64,000 bases of DNA from Deltaproteobacteria bacterium (GTDB taxonomy: Bacteria > Myxococcota_A > Polyangia > Polyangiales > Ga0077539), in assembly GCA_016218725.1 (NCBI GenBank), contig JACRDB010000085.1, forward strand, positions 62,001-126,000, written 5' to 3'. The translations under genes and the position numbers were made by a program. Under the pieces are notes generated by a model. The model did no database searches, had not been told where the DNA came from, and saw only the letters and a program-made list of their open reading frames with translations. Every line of letters begins with the position of its first letter. Position 1 is the stretch's first letter. Positions 51,099-58,307 of this stretch are shown piece after piece.

Positions 51099-51857
51099 AT
51101 GAAGCCCGTCCCCGACCTGGTCCGCGAACTCACAGCGTCTGTCACCGCCGAGCTCCGCCAGAGCCTGGAGCAGCGCGACCGCCCCTGGTTGGTCGATGAG
51201 GTCATCCGACTGACGCTCGCGGGCGCCACGCTCGCCGACATCCTTCGGATCGAGCGCGACGCCCAGCTCGCGCGCAGCGAGGCGGCGTACCTCGCGGAGA
51301 CCGCCCCGGACCGCGAGGCCCGCGCGGAGCGGGTGCGCGCCTCGCGGCCCGACGAGCGCTGGTTGCACCTCCAGGTCGAGCGCTTCGGCGCACTGGATCG
51401 CGCCCGCTTCGAGGCCGACGGGACCCTCCGCGGAGCCCCGCCCAAGGGGGGAGCGCTCATCACCTCAGCGCAGCGCAGCGACGCAGGGAACCTCCTGCTG
51501 CGCGACGCCAAGGACCTGCTCTACGCCCTGCTCTTCGGCGGCCCCGCGCTGGGCGTGAACCTCCCGCGGGTCGAGCGCGAGCTGCTGGCGGTGACGATTC
51601 CGCGCGCCAAGCGATACGTGATGGACTTCATGATGGCGGTGAGCGAGCTGGAGGTGCGCGGGAGCTGGCGCGACCCGAAGGGCTCCGCCAACGACGAGCG
51701 GGCCGACAACATCGTGATGGAGGTCGAGTACGGGGAGGTCGCGAGCGAAGCCGTCGGCCCTGGCATTGCCGCGTGCCTCCGGGTGATCAACGACCTGGAG
51801 GTCAACGAGGTGATCCTCTACAGCCGCATGACCAACATCGAGAGCAGCTCGCTCTGA
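51099..51857 (+). CDS. Unknown protein in the accessory region
   Basis: A 252-residue protein. The start is uncertain: the ATG at 51099 (MKPVPDLV) fits the helical N-terminus, but ATGs at 51051, 51054 and 51063 are also in frame. The first 130 residues are helical and charged; the rest has a mixed fold with AKRYVMDFMMAVSELEVRGSW and VINDLEVNEVILYSRM. No signal peptide, membrane segment or known motif was recognised. Confidence 0.5.
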   Translation: MKPVPDLVRELTASVTAELRQSLEQRDRPWLVDEVIRLTLAGATLADILRIERDAQLARSEAAYLAETAPDREARAERVRASRPDERWLHLQVERFGALDRARFEADGTLRGAPPKGGALITSAQRSDAGNLLLRDAKDLLYALLFGGPALGVNLPRVERELLAVTIPRAKRYVMDFMMAVSELEVRGSWRDPKGSANDERADNIVMEVEYGEVASEAVGPGIAACLRVINDLEVNEVILYSRMTNIESSSL

Positions 51858-52456
51858 CCGCGGCGACGGTGCCGCCGACATGACGAAGGTCTTGCGCCGC
51901 GACGCGCGAAGCTTGCCCTGGGGCCGACCTCCGGCGGAGCTTCTGGGTCCATCCACCGTGCACATCCCTGAGCGGCACGTCCTGGTTGCGCTCGCGAGCC
52001 CCCTGCTGGTCGCCACGGCGGCCCACGCCTACGACAGCGGTGGGTGTTCAAGATAGTTGCCGCCTCAAGTCGTTCAGGATTGGCCCGTCGGCACCTCCTT
52101 CCGCGCTGGGGTGGCCGCCGGAGGTTCTCGATCTCCGACACAACCAATGTGGAGCCCTTCGTGGGGCACGGTCCCAGCGGCACGCCGACCGAGAGCAGTG
52201 CCCGCGCCTTGCCGCCAGTCGCCGAGGTCGCAGCCAGCGCGCCCGTCACCGGATCCCGCGTCCCTGGTCGCCCAGGTTCCCGGGGGGTCGGCCAAAGACT
52301 ATGGCGCCATAGTCTTCGGGGGGAGGGGAGAGGTGGCGACGGCGGGCACGACCGGACCCGAAGGCAGGTCGCTAGCTCCGTGCCTACCGCCCGGCCCGAG
52401 ACCTCGCCGAACTTACGCTCCGCCTTGGAGACGAATTCGCCAACCAGCGGAAACTC
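51858..52456. other. Gene-poor stretch with remnants and a large palindrome
   Basis: No convincing gene in about 600 bases. An open frame at 51880-52056 could encode 58 residues and may be a cut-off N-terminus. A frame opening after the stop at 52373 runs into the small gene at 52511 without a normal start. The only strong structure is the 22-bp palindrome at 52295-52316. The base composition is mixed, as expected for a recombination scar between elements. Confidence 0.4.
52295..52316. repeat. Perfect 22-bp palindrome
   Basis: The 11-base half AAGACTATGGC is followed directly by its exact reverse complement, with no spacer. It lies in a gene-free region, so coding constraint does not explain it. 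A dimeric DNA-binding protein site or a recombination site is most likely; with no loop it is unlikely to be a terminator. Confidence 0.5.
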
Positions 52457-52467
52457 TTGGAGAAAAT

Positions 52468-52489
52468 AGTCGGGGCGAGAGGATTTGAA
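52468..52489 (-). other. Possible attachment-site remnant resembling a tRNA 3' end
   Basis: Read on the minus strand, these 22 bases contain a consensus T-loop (TTCAAATC), a CTCT half-stem, a 7-base acceptor half CGCCCCG and discriminator A. The upstream bases do not pair as a T-stem, so no full tRNA exists here. Integrating elements often leave such partial tRNA ends. The segment also lies in an open frame, so coincidence is possible. Confidence 0.35.
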
Positions 52490-52510
52490 GAGCCCGGACA
52501 GAGTCGCGAG

Positions 52511-52795
52511 ATGTCGCCATCTGCTGCAAAACAGGGGAATTCGCAAAGTGGCGAAGGACAGATGGCGTCACCTGACGCCAGTTCTGCGACGGGTTCTGCT
52601 ACGGGCGTAGCAAACGGGGAGGTGGGGGTGGAGGCACTTCACGCCCACCTCCAGGGGGTGCGGGAGGTCGGGGACGGGGCGTTCATCGAGGGGCTCCAGC
52701 GGTATGTCCTCGCGGTCGGGGCGGCGATCGAACGGGGGGACTCGGTCGGGGCGCTAGACCTCGTCACCGCGCTCCTCGGCGCACTGTCCGGGTGA
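52511..52795 (+). CDS. Small hypothetical protein
   Basis: A 94-residue frame from the ATG at 52511; an ATG at 52562 (77 residues) has the better ribosome binding site (AAGGA). The first part is Ser/Gly/Ala-rich. The C-terminal half (HAHLQGVREVGDGAFIEGL, GDSVGALDLVTALLGALSG) looks like a folded helical domain. A perfect palindrome, TGGCGTCA-CC-TGACGCCA, at 52563-52580 overlaps the second start. The function is unknown. Confidence 0.4.
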   Translation: MSPSAAKQGNSQSGEGQMASPDASSATGSATGVANGEVGVEALHAHLQGVREVGDGAFIEGLQRYVLAVGAAIERGDSVGALDLVTALLGALSG

Positions 52796-52813
52796 AGGCG
52801 GAGGCCGATGTAG

Positions 52814-52987
52814 CTGCCCCTCTACCTCGGCGACCCGACGGTGGCGGCGATCTTGGACCGTCTGGCGATGCGCGCGGTGCGCGTGGACATCGACGGCCCG
52901 AGCTACCGGCAGCACGTGGCCCACGAGCGCGCCCGCGCCGCCGGGGCCGCCCCGGTGCGTGACGACGAAGAGCTCGCCGGCGCGTAG
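52814..52987 (+). pseudogene. Remnant resembling the C-terminus of an IstB (IS21-family) ATPase
   Basis: A 57-residue open segment with no start codon: a stop at 52811 precedes it directly. The string DPTVAAILDRLAMRAVRVDIDGPSYR matches the pattern at the end of IS21-family helper ATPases (D-P-x-x-A-A-x-L-D-R-L ... I-x-G-x-S-Y-R). The ATPase core and the partner transposase are absent. This indicates an old IS21-type insertion that has decayed. Confidence 0.45.
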
Positions 52988-53299
52988 CCGCGGCACGCTC
53001 CTCGACTCCGACAACGCCACCAGGAACATCGACCGAGCGAAGACCCCCGACCCGGCGTCGCCTCGCGGGGGTGACCCTCGCGGTGCGGCGGTGGGTCAAC
53101 CCGGGGGTCACGATTCCGCCGCCGCCCTCGGGGGCGGCTCCACGCCGCAACCCGCGGTGGGTCACGAACTCCGCCGAGAGAGGGTCACGCCGAGGCCGTC
53201 GCTGAAGTCCAGAGCACCTGCGCACGTACCCGGCGCAGCCCCACGTACCGTGCCCAGCGCAGTCCGTGCCGATTCATCTGTTCGTCGAACTTCGGCCGA
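52988..53299. other. Gene-free stretch
   Basis: Between the IstB-like remnant and the interrupted gene. I see no open frame with coding character and no clear repeat. It is probably decayed mobile DNA. Confidence 0.4.
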
Positions 53300-53385
53300 C
53301 TACCACCACGCTTCTATCTGGAAGCCGTGCGTTCCGATGTAGTCATACCAGCGGGCCGTGCTCTCCAGGAGGCCGAGCGCATCAT

Positions 53386-53393
53386 GGAAGGCC
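53386..53393. repeat. Left copy of the 8-bp target duplication (GGAAGGCC)
   Basis: Identical to 54404-54411 on the other side of the element. Eight bases is the usual duplication length for IS1595. Confidence 0.9.
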
Positions 53394-53418
53394 GGCTCAT
53401 GGGCCGTTGGGGGTGAAG
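53394..53418 (+). repeat. Left terminal inverted repeat of the IS1595 element
   Basis: Begins GGCTCATGGGCCG. Matches the reverse complement of 54379-54403 at 23 of 25 positions. Confidence 0.85.
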
Positions 53419-54336
53419 GCGCCGAAGAGGCGCTGGAGGAACCCGAGGAAGTCACGCCGGAAGTTGTGGAGGCACTGGTAGAACGCGACGTAGAGGTCGA
53501 GGCACCACTTGCTCACGCCGCGGAAGGGGCGGAGGAAGTTGCGCAAGCCGAGCCAGTGCCCCTCGATGGTGTTGCAGTGGACCTCGCGGATGCCGTCGCC
53601 GTCGTCGTCGCGGGCCCACTCGTGGCGGTTGTGGTTGACCGAGTGGCGGGTGCGACCGCGATCGTCGAGCCCGTCGTAGGCGTGCCACTCGTCGGTGTGC
53701 ACCTCGGTCCCCTCGCGGGTCACGCGCAGCACCACAGGCTCGATCGCCTTCTGCGTGCTCCGGTAGGTCTGGCGCAGGAACACCTGCCCGGACTCGCGGC
53801 CGATCACGCCGAGTACCGGCGGCCGATCGTTGTCGAAGGTCCCATGACCGTTGAACCGGTTCCCTCGCCGCCGTGGGGGATCCTCAGGGTCGGGATGGCG
53901 TCGCCCCTTCTCACCGGCGTTTTGGTACAGCTCGTCGGCCTCGACGACGCGATCGGGCAGCGGCGAGGGGGGAAAAGCGTTCCAGGGCGAGGCCCTGAAC
54001 GCGATGCCGGAGCGGCAGCAAATGGCGTCGACTGACCCCGAGCTCCTCCGCCAGGTGAAGTGTGGGAACGCCCTGGCAGAAGCCGCGCAGGATCATCACG
54101 AGCCGGGACGGGGGATGCCGCGTGCGTTCGAGCGGGGTGCCCGTGAAGAGGTTGAAGACCTTGCCGCAGGTCCTGCAGCGGTAGTCCACGATGGGCTCCC
54201 GGTGGCGGTCGTGCGGCGCCTGATCGGGCGGCAGCGCGTGCCCCTTCGGGCAGCGCAAGCCTTCGGGATGGAGGGCCGAGAGCAGCAGCCGGTAGCACGC
54301 CGCCTCGTCCAGCAGGTCGTCGATCGGGAACAGCAT
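53397..54336 (-). pseudogene. IS1595-family transposase with a one-base frameshift
   Basis: From the ATG at 54336 the frame encodes a zinc ribbon (CPKGH and YRCRTCGKVFNLFTGTPLERT) and a helix-turn-helix (LHLAEELGVSRRHLLPLRHR). At the TTTTCCCCCC run near 53980 the frame shifts by one base. It continues as RVVEADELYQNAGEKG, then EVHTDEWHAYDGL and EVHCNTIEGHWLGLRNFL, which supply the DDE-type acidic residues. The total would be about 313 residues, normal for the family. The shift may be a mutation, a sequence error or, less likely, programmed slippage. The stop lies within the left terminal repeat. Confidence 0.85.
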
Positions 54337-54378
54337 GGCGCCCACTTCATAGGCACCCCAGTCGCGCCGACAAGGCCG

Positions 54379-54403
54379 CTTCACCCCGAGCGGCCCATGA
54401 GCC
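54379..54403 (-). repeat. Right terminal inverted repeat of the IS1595 element
   Basis: Read on the minus strand it begins GGCTCATGGGCCG and ends GGGGTGAAG, as the left end does. Confidence 0.85.
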
Positions 54404-54411
54404 GGAAGGCC
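54404..54411. repeat. Right copy of the 8-bp target duplication (GGAAGGCC)
   Basis: Identical to 53386-53393. Keeping only one of the two copies restores the reading frame of the host gene. Confidence 0.9.
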
Positions 54412-54885
54412 ATGTATTCGTGACACTCCCACTCCCTGCGCTCCGCGTGCCATACCGGGTCCCACCGGGAACCGCGAGGCCACGTGAATGGGTCAGTGTA
54501 CTTCGCTTTCAACTCTCCAATCGCGGCTTCCAGTTCGCGAGCGAATGCGCAGGCGTCGCTAGGAGTCATGTTTTCACGCGTGAACATCTTTGCAGCGAGA
54601 CGATGCTTCCCGAGCGCCCGAAGCTCGCGCACGGCTCTGTACCCGGGGAAGGTGCAGCAGGTCGTGACAAGTCCAAGGAGCTCGTGATCATTCGTCAAAG
54701 GACATGGCTGATCTTGGCGGTGAGTCATGGAGTACGGAATCCTTTGTGTTTGCTTGGAGCTTCCCGCACAGGGATGAGGAAGAAGATGTAGTGGCATAGG
54801 GTGACTGGTGTCCTGCCGCTCACTGAGCTCATGGGCTTTGCGAGCGACAGGACGGACAATGAGTATAGTCAGGGATCTGGACGGC

Positions 54886-55140
54886 TTATTCGGTATCGTC
54901 GGGCAGTGGCTTTGAATGAAGAACCATTCCAACCACTTCCAGCGTTTCCCAGTGAATGATTCTTCCGCATACGTCACATACATAGAGACCGTTCCAGTCT
55001 GATTCTATGACGGGTTCCATCTGGTCACCATTGACATCGCAGGGGAAGAACCCCGCCCCGCGCGGTGTGTTGCCGCAGAGGCAGACCCATGCGTCGGTGT
55101 CCTGGGGATGATGCGTGATCCGTTCGATTGTCGAAGACAT
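54886..55140 (-). CDS. Small protein with two CxxC-type zinc-binding pairs
   Basis: An 84-residue protein from the ATG at 55140. Cysteine pairs in WVCLCGN and YVCDVCGRII, 30-40 residues apart, suggest a zinc ribbon. It is acidic, soluble, and less GC-rich than the chromosomal genes to the left, which fits horizontal transfer. No function was recognised. Confidence 0.65.
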   Translation of the reverse strand: MSSTIERITHHPQDTDAWVCLCGNTPRGAGFFPCDVNGDQMEPVIESDWNGLYVCDVCGRIIHWETLEVVGMVLHSKPLPDDTE

Positions 55141-55152
55141 ATGAGGAGAGCA

Positions 55153-55284
55153 TTAGTGTTGAGTTCCTCTTGAGCGCCGGCGTCTCTGGAGCCCGAGGGC
55201 GAGAAGAAGTCCGAAGAGAATGATGCGGGGCGCGCGGTGGTCGCCCGCGAGATGGGCCCGGAGGGCCGCGAGAAGATCGGGCAT
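55153..55284 (-). CDS. Possible small membrane protein
   Basis: A 43-residue frame (MPDLLAALRAHLAGDHR, then the hydrophobic IILFGLLLALGL and a basic tail) 13 bases after the stop of the HTH gene. The single membrane helix and position support a real small gene, but no clear ribosome binding site was seen. Confidence 0.35.
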   Translation of the reverse strand: MPDLLAALRAHLAGDHRAPRIILFGLLLALGLQRRRRSRGTQH

Positions 55285-55297
55285 AGCGCGGGGAAGA

Positions 55298-55507
55298 TCA
55301 TGCCGAGCGGCTGCTCGGTCCCCTACGCGTTCGCGCCTCCTTCGTGCGCCAGTCGGAAAGGTCTGGGGGTGCGTTCGCCGGCACGTACCACCATTCGGTG
55401 GTGATTCGCCGGCGCTCTGCGCCCGGAATCTTTCCACGACGAACGAGAGTTGAGGCTGCCTTCGGAGAGATCCCATGTAGCTCCGCCCACATGGAGAGCG
55501 GGATCAT
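55298..55507 (-). CDS. Small helix-turn-helix (excisionase/MerR-like) protein
   Basis: A 69-residue frame from the ATG at 55507. The string MWAELHGISPKAASTLVRRGKIPGAERR followed by WWYVPANAPP has the layout of a helix-turn-helix with a wing, as in excisionase-type and MerR-like small DNA-binding proteins. Such proteins are common on mobile elements. The start is uncertain because no good ribosome binding site precedes it. Confidence 0.55.
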   Translation of the reverse strand: MIPLSMWAELHGISPKAASTLVRRGKIPGAERRRITTEWWYVPANAPPDLSDWRTKEARTRRGPSSRSA

Positions 55508-55837
55508 CGAGGGAGTGGCTGGTGTTGAGTCGATATAGAGAGAGGCTAGGTGACTTATGAGACCATTGAACCAGTACTGACGGGGGGCGTCAATACCAAT
55601 TGTCCACAGTCGGATGGACCCGAGCGGAGGACCAAGTGGTGGGAAAGGTGGTGGGAACCCGAGAGGACGCTCGCTCCGAGAAAACAAGGGCTCCAACCCG
55701 ATCGGCCGCTTCCGGGGGTGGGAACCGATCGTGCTCGGAGAGGAACGCGCCGACATCCACGCTGAGGTTGTCGGACGTGCTGCGAAACTCGAACGGGGCT
55801 ACATCGCGCCGCAGATGAGTCGGCTCCTATCTGCTGT
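55508..55837. other. Gene-free stretch
   Basis: About 330 bases between the small HTH gene and the metalloprotease gene. Short plus-strand frames exist (for example 55614-55856), but they lack ribosome binding sites and coding-like composition. It probably contains the promoter for the minus-strand HTH gene. Confidence 0.4.
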
Positions 55838-56941
55838 CTACCTCCCCGCCAGCTGACTCTCGTACCCCGCACGGTACGCGGCGGCGCGAACGTCGGGGCT
55901 GGGATGGTCGCACGAACTGCTGGTGCATCCGATCGTCCAGAAAAACATCTCGCCGAGTTCGAGGCTCCTGCCGCGAGCAGCATCGAGACGCCCCGCCCAG
56001 TAGTCGGCGCCTGCCTCGTCATCGGGCGCGTACGGGTTACGGGCTCCGCTGTAGATCAAGGCGTGCCCGAGCTCATGCGCGATGCACCGACGGGTTGCGA
56101 CCTCGCGCGCGTATACCGGAAGCGTCTGCGCGCTCGGGATCGAGCCGTAGCTCTGGGTGTAGATCGCCGCCACCTGGGCCGACCATCGGCCGAGCACCGC
56201 GCCCGCGATCTGATCCATGTCGCGAACGCCGACGAGGATCGTCCAGTCGGCCGCGCTGAAGATCCCGCCGACGCCGTGCAGGTCATCGTAAAACTCGAGG
56301 GCGGGGGCGGACCTCAGATTCGTCAGCCCGACCATCTCGCGGTACTCGGCGACCATGTCCGCGGGCCCGAAGACAGGCGTCGCCGACTTCAGCTCGGGTC
56401 CCCCGGCCAACCCGCGGCCCGTGAAGAGGAGGCGCCGTGGATGGCGCTGGACATTGCGGTTCAAGCAACCCTTGAAACAGGGCATCGGACTCGTTCCTTT
56501 CACTGCGTAGTTCTTGGTCTCTCCCGTGTCGTGAAGCGCCGCTACGAGCAGCACCGCGATCCCAGCGCCGATGAGCGCGCCCTCCCGGCGGTTGCTGACG
56601 GCGGCGCCGAGCGCGCCCCCGAGGAGAGCTGCCCCGAGCACCGTCGCCACGGCCTGGGTCTGCTCCCCCGCGGGTGCCGCGAGGTTTACGGATGGTGCGA
56701 CGTCGACGAACGCCTCCCAGCGGTCCGCGAACTCGCGCACGGCGAGGACCGGCTCTCCGGGCACACCTTCGAAGGTGTAGTCGGCGATCTGGCCCACCGG
56801 CCACGTCGATGTCAGGCGCGCGCCCGCCTCGCGGGGGTGGGGAAAGCCCCGGCCCCGAGGGATGACTACCGAGGGGAGGCCGTTCGCTTGGAGGTGGCGC
56901 TGGACTGCCATCCAGGTGCGTTGGTTCTGGTCAGCGATCAT
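55838..56941 (-). CDS. Membrane-linked HExxH zinc metalloprotease
   Basis: A 367-residue protein. The zinc motif HELGH (residues 289-293) is followed by Glu309 in DDEAGADYWAGRL as the probable third ligand. A CDHPSPDVR string near the end recalls M48-type peptidases. Two hydrophobic, Gly/Ala-rich stretches at residues 95-140 probably span or insert in the membrane. The start overlaps the stop of the upstream gene (ATGA), so the two are co-translated. Its substrate is unknown. It lies at the downstream end of the island with the ubiquitin-like operon. Confidence 0.75.
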   Translation of the reverse strand: MIADQNQRTWMAVQRHLQANGLPSVVIPRGRGFPHPREAGARLTSTWPVGQIADYTFEGVPGEPVLAVREFADRWEAFVDVAPSVNLAAPAGEQTQAVATVLGAALLGGALGAAVSNRREGALIGAGIAVLLVAALHDTGETKNYAVKGTSPMPCFKGCLNRNVQRHPRRLLFTGRGLAGGPELKSATPVFGPADMVAEYREMVGLTNLRSAPALEFYDDLHGVGGIFSAADWTILVGVRDMDQIAGAVLGRWSAQVAAIYTQSYGSIPSAQTLPVYAREVATRRCIAHELGHALIYSGARNPYAPDDEAGADYWAGRLDAARGRSLELGEMFFWTIGCTSSSCDHPSPDVRAAAYRAGYESQLAGR

Positions 56942-57822
56942 CTTTCAGGCATCTCCTCCGCGGCCGCGAGGAGGAGATCAATCAGCCGATCTCCATCCTT
57001 GTTGATCGGCGGACGACCCTTCTCGATCGCCCGCCGGAGTCGGCTACGGCGCTGATCGACGGCGTTCACCGAGGGGAAGTGTTCGGGGTAGCGATCGGTG
57101 ATCTGTTGCGAGCCCATGTCGTTCTCGAATGACGACGGCCGCATGACGGCTGCATCCTTCGCGTCGAGGGCGCGTACGACTCCGATCACGCGCTCGAGCG
57201 CGCCGAGGTGCGCGGGGTCATCGGCCCGAGCCGCAGCCTCCGCTTCATGCACGTCGGCGATGGCGCAGAGCATGACCTCCCTCACGAGAACATCGAGCGG
57301 GCGAACATCGGGCAGCTCGGCAAGCGGAAGCTCAACCATATCGTCGACGACGCCCTGCGCGTACTCGTCGATGCGACGCAAGGTTCCGACGGCGGCAAAC
57401 ACCGGCTGGTCCCAGGTTCCGACGAGCAGGTTGAAGCGCACGGCCTCGTAGAGGACGAAGCGCAGGAGCGCGCCCTCCGCGTCACCGCGCCGGGCGGCAC
57501 GGGCGAAGCACTCGCTGCGGACCGGGTCGAAGTCGCCCTCCACGGCGCGCCGCACGACCGCCTTCACCGCGTCGAGCAACGGTGTTGGGACGCGGCGTTG
57601 GAGCCAGTCCTCAAGGCCGTAGTGGAGCCGGGCCATCTGCGGGAAGGTGATCTGCGTGACGGCCTCCGCGTACGGGATGCCGCTCATCTCCGCGCGTGAC
57701 ACCTCCACCGCGAGGCCCATCGCATCGAGGACGATGGCGGGCAGGGCGCGCTCGATCAACCCCTGGAATTCCGGGGGATAGAGCGGCATGACGGTGCGGA
57801 CGACGGTGACGACGAGCTCCAC
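56938..57822 (-). CDS. Unknown helical protein coupled to the metalloprotease
   Basis: A 294-residue protein with a GTG start and a nearby GGAGG. It is mostly helical with no signal peptide. Pattern-like strings are LHYGLEDWLQRRVPTPLLDAV, VLYEAVRFNLLVGTWDQP and a C-terminal NKDGDRLIDLLLAAAEEM. No family was recognised. Its stop overlaps the protease start, which suggests a substrate, regulator or partner of the protease. Confidence 0.6.
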   Translation of the reverse strand: MELVVTVVRTVMPLYPPEFQGLIERALPAIVLDAMGLAVEVSRAEMSGIPYAEAVTQITFPQMARLHYGLEDWLQRRVPTPLLDAVKAVVRRAVEGDFDPVRSECFARAARRGDAEGALLRFVLYEAVRFNLLVGTWDQPVFAAVGTLRRIDEYAQGVVDDMVELPLAELPDVRPLDVLVREVMLCAIADVHEAEAAARADDPAHLGALERVIGVVRALDAKDAAVMRPSSFENDMGSQQITDRYPEHFPSVNAVDQRRSRLRRAIEKGRPPINKDGDRLIDLLLAAAEEMPER

Positions 57823-57840
57823 GTCCTCCCCCTGGTCGCG

Positions 57841-58059
57841 CTACGACGCGGCGCCGCAGCGCGGGCACGCGAGGCCGCAGTCGATCGCGTGCCCGATAGC
57901 CCCGCCGACCAGCACCCCGCCCGCCGCGACCGCCTGCTGAACCCCCTGACCGCGGAGGGCCTTCTTCCCGAGGAGAAGAGCGAGGAGGGGGACGGCGATG
58001 GCCCCCACGACCTTCCCGATGACCTGTTCGTAGACGTGCCCACAGCTCCGGCATTGCAT
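57841..58059 (-). CDS. Small membrane protein with a zinc ribbon split by a Gly-rich helix pair
   Basis: A 72-residue protein from the ATG at 58059, preceded by GGAG. It begins MQCRSCG and ends CPRCGAAS; between these CxxC pairs lie two Gly/Ala-rich hydrophobic segments (VVGAIAVPLLALLLG and VAAGGVLVGGAIGHAID). The two half-ribbons could meet at the membrane surface. It lies 18 bases before the 57822 gene on the same strand and 248 bases after the E1 gene, so it starts the downstream gene group. Confidence 0.65.
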   Translation of the reverse strand: MQCRSCGHVYEQVIGKVVGAIAVPLLALLLGKKALRGQGVQQAVAAGGVLVGGAIGHAIDCGLACPRCGAAS

Positions 58060-58307
58060 GGCGAGTACTCCGTGACGGTGGTGATGACCGACGTGTTCAC
58101 CCAGCGTGACACGCGAATTCGTGTTCCTGACGGGGTGGTCGTCGAATTCGAGAAGCCTCGGTCGGCAGCGCCGTGGCGACGACGCCCACGAGCGCCGCGC
58201 TTCCCAGGGATCCAGGACCGACCACCGCCTCTTGCGTGGCTCGATGTTCTCTCTCCGTTCCTCCCGAAGCATGTGATCGGTGCCCGGCTCCTCCCGCCCG
58301 CGCGTGC

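Larger units (their letters stand above)
53394..54403 (-). mobile_element. Complete IS1595-family insertion sequence
   Basis: A 1010-bp element bounded by imperfect inverted repeats and flanked by an 8-bp target duplication, GGAAGGCC, at 53386-53393 and 54404-54411. It carries one transposase gene with a zinc ribbon and DDE catalytic core. Family, size, ends and 8-bp duplication all agree with IS1595. The transposase frame has a one-base shift, so the copy may be inactive. Confidence 0.9.
53300..54728 (-). pseudogene. Small gene interrupted by an IS1595-family element
   Basis: The minus-strand frame from the ATG at 54728 runs (LVTTCCTFPGYRAVRELRAL, EWECHEYMAF) into the insertion element. Removing 53394-54403 and one copy of the 8-base target repeat joins it in frame to HDALGLLESTARWYDYIGTH and a stop at 53300-53302. 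The restored product has about 135 residues. It is soluble and helical with a WPRGSRWDPVWHAERREW patch; no known family. The clean reconstruction shows the insertion is recent. The start could be slightly further upstream. Confidence 0.75.

Noticed and set aside
51818..52546. 242-residue minus-strand open frame
   Set aside because: Runs antisense into the 51099 gene and across the 22-bp palindrome; composition is not protein-like.
55614..55856. Plus-strand 80-residue frame
   Set aside because: No ribosome binding site, Gly/Arg-rich start, and overlap with the protease gene end.
58081..58160. Short near-palindromes around two GAATTC sites
   Set aside because: Arms of five bases with mismatches; not strong enough to report as sites.
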